The position numbers and the translations under genes were made by a program. A stretch of 26,277 nt of DNA from the NCBI GenBank assembly GCA_048520025.1, contig DBFZTP010000081.1, positions 1-26,277 on the forward strand. Direction: 5' to 3'. The DNA comes from Aphodousia sp048520025. GTDB lineage: Bacteria > Pseudomonadota > Gammaproteobacteria > Burkholderiales > Burkholderiaceae_F. The notes beneath the pieces were generated by a model. The model saw only the letters and a list, made by a program, of their open reading frames with translations. It was not told where the DNA came from and searched no databases. This document shows, in pieces, positions 23,173 to 26,277 of this stretch. Position 1 is the stretch's first letter, and every line of letters begins with the position of its first letter.

Positions 23173-24777
23173 TTATTCGAATGTTTGGTTCTTTTCGCGC
23201 GTCGTACGGAACTCAACATCCGGCCAATGGCGTTCAGTCGTTTGAAGGTTATAAATCGACGTTGCCAAGTAAACCAAATTACCATCAGCATCATGTGCCA
23301 AACGAGCGGCTTGCTCGTCGGTAAAGCGTTTCTTGGTGTCTTCGTCCGGGAAGTGCAACCAACGGGCAGTCGATACATCCGTTTGCTCATAGATTGCGTC
23401 GACCTTGTATTCCGTTGCTAAGCGCTGAGCCACAATTTCAAATTGCAAGAAACCAACGGCACCGAGATAAAGGTGACCAAAATCGTTTTCAAACACTTGA
23501 ATGGCACCTTCTTCGCCCAACTCCTTAAGGCCCTTTTGCAATTGCTTAGCCTTAAACGGATCCTTCGGACGAGCGGCACGGAACAATTCCGGAGCAAAGT
23601 ACGGAATACCCGTAAAGCCCAAGACTTCACCTTCGGTGAGCGTATCGCCAATATGCAATTGACCGTGGTTATAAATACCGATGATGTCGCCTGCGACGGC
23701 ATCGGTCATCGTCACGCGATCGTTTGCCATAAAGGTCAATGCATTCGGAATCTTCATTTCGCGATCCTCACGCAAATGACGAACCTTCATGCCTTGCGTG
23801 TATCGGCCTGAGCAAACTCGGAAGAAAGCGATACGGTCACGGTGCTTCGGATCCATGTTGGCTTGGATTTTGAAAACAAAGCCAGAGAAAGGCTTTTCCG
23901 TCGGCTCCACCATACGCTTACCACCGTCACGGGGTTGCGGTTCAGGCGCCCAACGCACAAGTGCTTCCAAAACGTCCTTCACACCGAAGTTATTCACACC
24001 GGAGCCAAAGAAAACAGGGCTTTGTTCACCGGCTAAGAACTTTTCCAAACTAAACGGATTGGAGACGCCTTGCACTAACTCTATGCTTTCTCGGACGTAG
24101 TCCATTTCCATCGGGAACAACTCGTCCAAGCGAGGATTATCCAACCCTTCGATTAATTCTTCGTTACCCGACAAGCGAGATTCGCCAGCCATGAAGCGCA
24201 CCAAGCGGTCCTTCTCAAGCGAGAACACGCCTCGGAAAGTCTTACCCATCCCGATCGGCCACGTAATCGGCACACACTCTAATTTCAAAATCTCTTCGAT
24301 TTCACTTAAAAGATCGATCGGATCTCGAACCTCACGGTCCAACTTGTTGATAAACGTGATAATCGGCGTGTTGCGAAGACGGCAAACTTCCAATAATTTG
24401 ATCGTTTGAGCTTCCACACCCTTGGCAGCATCAATCACCATCACGGCAGCATCAACCGCCGTCAAAACGCGATAGGTATCTTCTGAGAAGTCTTCGTGCC
24501 CCGGCGTGTCAAGCAAGTTAATAACGTGGTCATCGTACTCGAACTGCATCACGGAACTTGTAACCGAAATACCGCGCTGTTGTTCGACTTCCATCCAGTC
24601 ACTCGTTGCATGACGAGCAGCCTTACGGCCCTTGACGGCACCGGCCATTTGAATGGCTCCACCGAAAAGCAATAATTTTTCCGTTAATGTCGTCTTACCC
24701 GCGTCAGGGTGAGCGATGATGGCAAAAGTACGACGCTTTTGCACATCTTTTAAAATTTGGGGATCTAACGCAACCAT
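23173..24777 (-). CDS. prfC: Peptide chain release factor 3
   Basis: Translational GTPase that removes RF1/RF2 from the ribosome after peptide release. The 534-residue product is full length. It has the G1 loop AHPDAGKTTLTEKLLLFGG, the switch region QRGISVTSSVMQF, DTPGHEDFSEDTYR (G3) and NKLDREVRDP (G4), then MDPKHRDRIAFFRVCSGRY and the C-terminal RF3 domain (LYLGAVGFLQFEIVAQRL). RF3 and EF-G share the core, but SVMQFEY and the 'MDPKHRDRIAF' block are specific to RF3. The ATG at 24777 has no clear Shine-Dalgarno in the AT-rich leader. It is divergent from uraA, with about 130 bp between starts, and ends at a strong terminator. Confidence 0.97.
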   Translation of the reverse strand: MVALDPQILKDVQKRRTFAIIAHPDAGKTTLTEKLLLFGGAIQMAGAVKGRKAARHATSDWMEVEQQRGISVTSSVMQFEYDDHVINLLDTPGHEDFSEDTYRVLTAVDAAVMVIDAAKGVEAQTIKLLEVCRLRNTPIITFINKLDREVRDPIDLLSEIEEILKLECVPITWPIGMGKTFRGVFSLEKDRLVRFMAGESRLSGNEELIEGLDNPRLDELFPMEMDYVRESIELVQGVSNPFSLEKFLAGEQSPVFFGSGVNNFGVKDVLEALVRWAPEPQPRDGGKRMVEPTEKPFSGFVFKIQANMDPKHRDRIAFFRVCSGRYTQGMKVRHLREDREMKIPNALTFMANDRVTMTDAVAGDIIGIYNHGQLHIGDTLTEGEVLGFTGIPYFAPELFRAARPKDPFKAKQLQKGLKELGEEGAIQVFENDFGHLYLGAVGFLQFEIVAQRLATEYKVDAIYEQTDVSTARWLHFPDEDTKKRFTDEQAARLAHDADGNLVYLATSIYNLQTTERHWPDVEFRTTREKNQTFE

Positions 24778-24852
24778 TTTTAAATCTTTGAGAATTCAAA
24801 TATTTTTTAGCGAGAACTAAGCGCGGTATTGTACCTGATTTTGAGAAAATTC

Positions 24853-24880
24853 CTTGAGTTGCAACATCTTGCGATACAAT
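24853..24880 (+). promoter_or_regulatory. Possible uraA promoter
   Basis: CTTGAG (24853-24858) and TACAAT (24875-24880) are separated by 16 bp and resemble a sigma-70 promoter, 30 bp upstream of the uraA ATG. The leader carries AAAGGAG. The -10 is good and the -35 only moderate. This leader is too short for a riboswitch. Confidence 0.45.
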
Positions 24881-24909
24881 GTCAGGCATGTATTGAAAGG
24901 AGAAATCAC

Positions 24910-26217
24910 ATGAGTTATTTTCCCTCATGGAAATTAAAAACCGACGGGATTATTGCGCCGGATGAACGTTTACCCACGCCTCAAACACTCGCTATGGGTA
25001 TTCAACACGTCGTTGCCATGTTTGGTTCCACCATTTTGGCACCTCTATTGATGGGTTTTGACCCTAACGTTGCTATTTTGATGAGCGGTATTGGGACGCT
25101 CATTTTTTTTGTGATTGTTGGTGGTCACGTTCCTAGCTACCTCGGTTCAAGCTTTGCCTTTATCGGGGTTGTCATTTCCGCCACCGGCTATGCGGCAGGT
25201 TCCGGTCTCAATGCCAATATTGGGGTTGCCTTGGGCGGGATTATTGTCTGCGGTCTCATCTATGCCATTGTAGGCCTCATTGTGATGTCCACGGGTGTGA
25301 GATGGATTGAAAAATTGATGCCTCCCGTGGTGACGGGTGCTGTTGTTGCCGTTATCGGTTTAAACCTTGCTCCGACCGCTGTGCGTAGCGTCGGTAGCGG
25401 TACCTTTAACGCTTGCATCGCCATCATTACGATGATCTGCGTGGGTGCAGTTGCCGTTTACACGCGTGGCATGATTCAAAAGCTTTTGATTTTAGTTGGG
25501 ATTATCCTCAGCTATATCATCTATTTCATCTTGGCTAACGTATTGGGATTTGGCCCGAGCATTGACTTCTCAATCATCAGTAATGCCGCCTGGTTCGGTA
25601 TGCCCCAATTCCATTCACCCGTCTTCGAATTTAACGCCATTTTGTTAATTGCTCCCGTGGTCATTATTTTGATTGGTGAAAACTTGGGTCACGTGAAAGC
25701 CGTCACGGCCATGACCGGTCGTAACTTAGACCCGTACATGGGTCGAGCCTTCTTAGGTGACGGTATTGCTACGATGGTTGCCGGTAGCATGGGCGGCACG
25801 GGTGTGACGACTTATGGTGAAAACATCGGCGTGATGGCTGCAACGCGCGTTTACTCCACCTTGATCTTTGCTGTGGCCGCCGTTATCGCTATTGCGTTGG
25901 GCTTTTCTCCGAAGTTTGGTGCTGTTATTCAAACGATCCCGCAACCGCTCTTAGGTGGCGTCTCTATCGTGGTCTTCGGTTTGATCGCCGTCGCTGGTGC
26001 CCGTATCTGGGTTGTCAATAACGTTGACTTCGGTAATAACCGCAATTTGATTGTGGCCGCTGTCACCTTGATTTTGGGTGCCGGCGACTTTACGTTAAAT
26101 CTCGGTGGCTTCGCTTTGGGTGGTATCGGTACCGCTACGTTTGGTGCCATTTTGTTGAACGCGTTGATGAACCGCGGTGAACATAAAGAAGAAGGCAATC
26201 CGGTGATTGAAAAGTAA
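24910..26217 (+). CDS. uraA: Uracil/xanthine permease, NCS2 family (UraA-like)
   Basis: Inner-membrane proton symporter for nucleobases. The 435-residue product has the NCS2 layout of about 14 membrane segments: QHVVAMFGSTILAPLLMG, PSYLGSSFAFIGVV, the substrate-site IGENLGHVKAV and GGTGVTTYGENIGVMAATRVYS near residues 300-320. The overall alignment with E. coli UraA (429 residues), including the two glutamates in GEN and YGE and the final GGVSIVVFGLIAVAGARI, favours uracil over xanthine. ATG 24910 is chosen because AAAGGAG precedes it by 8 nt; frame further upstream is unconserved. It stands alone, with its own promoter-like sequence upstream and a terminator downstream. Confidence 0.92.
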   Translation: MSYFPSWKLKTDGIIAPDERLPTPQTLAMGIQHVVAMFGSTILAPLLMGFDPNVAILMSGIGTLIFFVIVGGHVPSYLGSSFAFIGVVISATGYAAGSGLNANIGVALGGIIVCGLIYAIVGLIVMSTGVRWIEKLMPPVVTGAVVAVIGLNLAPTAVRSVGSGTFNACIAIITMICVGAVAVYTRGMIQKLLILVGIILSYIIYFILANVLGFGPSIDFSIISNAAWFGMPQFHSPVFEFNAILLIAPVVIILIGENLGHVKAVTAMTGRNLDPYMGRAFLGDGIATMVAGSMGGTGVTTYGENIGVMAATRVYSTLIFAVAAVIAIALGFSPKFGAVIQTIPQPLLGGVSIVVFGLIAVAGARIWVVNNVDFGNNRNLIVAAVTLILGAGDFTLNLGGFALGGIGTATFGAILLNALMNRGEHKEEGNPVIEK

Positions 26218-26237
26218 TCAATCATTAGCCTCCAATT

Positions 26238-26272
26238 AATCGAAGAGGAAGCAATTCCTCTTCGATTTTTTT
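26238..26272 (+). terminator. Rho-independent terminator after uraA
   Basis: AATCGAAGAGGAA (26238-26250) pairs perfectly with TTCCTCTTCGATT (26255-26267) around a GCAA tetraloop and runs into T's. It is among the strongest hairpins in the window. Confidence 0.94.
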
Positions 26273-26277
26273 AACCT

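Noticed and set aside
1..26277. CRISPR arrays, tRNA/rRNA genes, insertion sequences
   Set aside because: Looked for short regular repeats, cloverleaf-like intergenic stretches and transposase motifs; intergenic gaps are small and none was found.

Overview
The window looks like a chromosomal segment of a moderately AT-rich betaproteobacterium. Overlapping folB-ttcA, a 5-FCL gene divergent from a Slt-type transglycosylase followed by cca, and rsmI divergent from an LpoA-like gene are arrangements I associate with Burkholderiales. Together with the anaerobic gene content they suggest a gut Sutterellaceae-type organism (Parasutterella/Turicimonas/Sutterella-like). That placement is inference, not a database result.

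Layout. 1-8.8 kb is housekeeping: ahcY with a terminator, a MATE exporter, 5-formyl-THF cyclo-ligase, soluble lytic transglycosylase, CCA-adding enzyme, folB and ttcA (tightly packed or overlapping), and rsmI. 8.8-12 kb holds an LpoA-like periplasmic protein and a Uup-type ABC-F ATPase, 2 bp apart. 12-15.3 kb is a two-gene unit of a long-chain acyl-CoA synthetase and a HemW/HemN-like radical SAM protein, closed by a strong hairpin.

15.3-20.4 kb is the most interesting part: an [FeFe]-hydrogenase locus. A structured promoter and leader precede hydA (catalytic subunit), hydB (small subunit with a Tat signal) and a formate-dehydrogenase-gamma-like cytochrome b. A terminator follows, then the H-cluster maturases hydF and hydE. 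The simplest model is that HydA is matured in the cytoplasm (HydE and HydF here, HydG from elsewhere), carried through Tat by HydB, and connected in the periplasm to the quinone pool by the b-type cytochrome. It would work as a respiratory uptake hydrogenase or as a quinol-linked H2 valve. No hydG is visible. HydA carries Thr where the second H-cluster motif normally has Met. The structural genes show a codon bias typical of high expression.

20.4-23.1 kb is an accessory redox patch. It contains a truncated formylglycine-generating-enzyme-like gene joined to what looks like the tail of a flavodoxin gene (a probable deletion scar), a DUF4405-type membrane cytochrome-like protein, and, on the minus strand, a Tat-exported flavodoxin with an SDR oxidoreductase. 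23.1-26.3 kb returns to housekeeping: prfC (minus strand) and a UraA-type uracil permease, each with a strong terminator. I saw no tRNA, rRNA, CRISPR array or insertion sequence.
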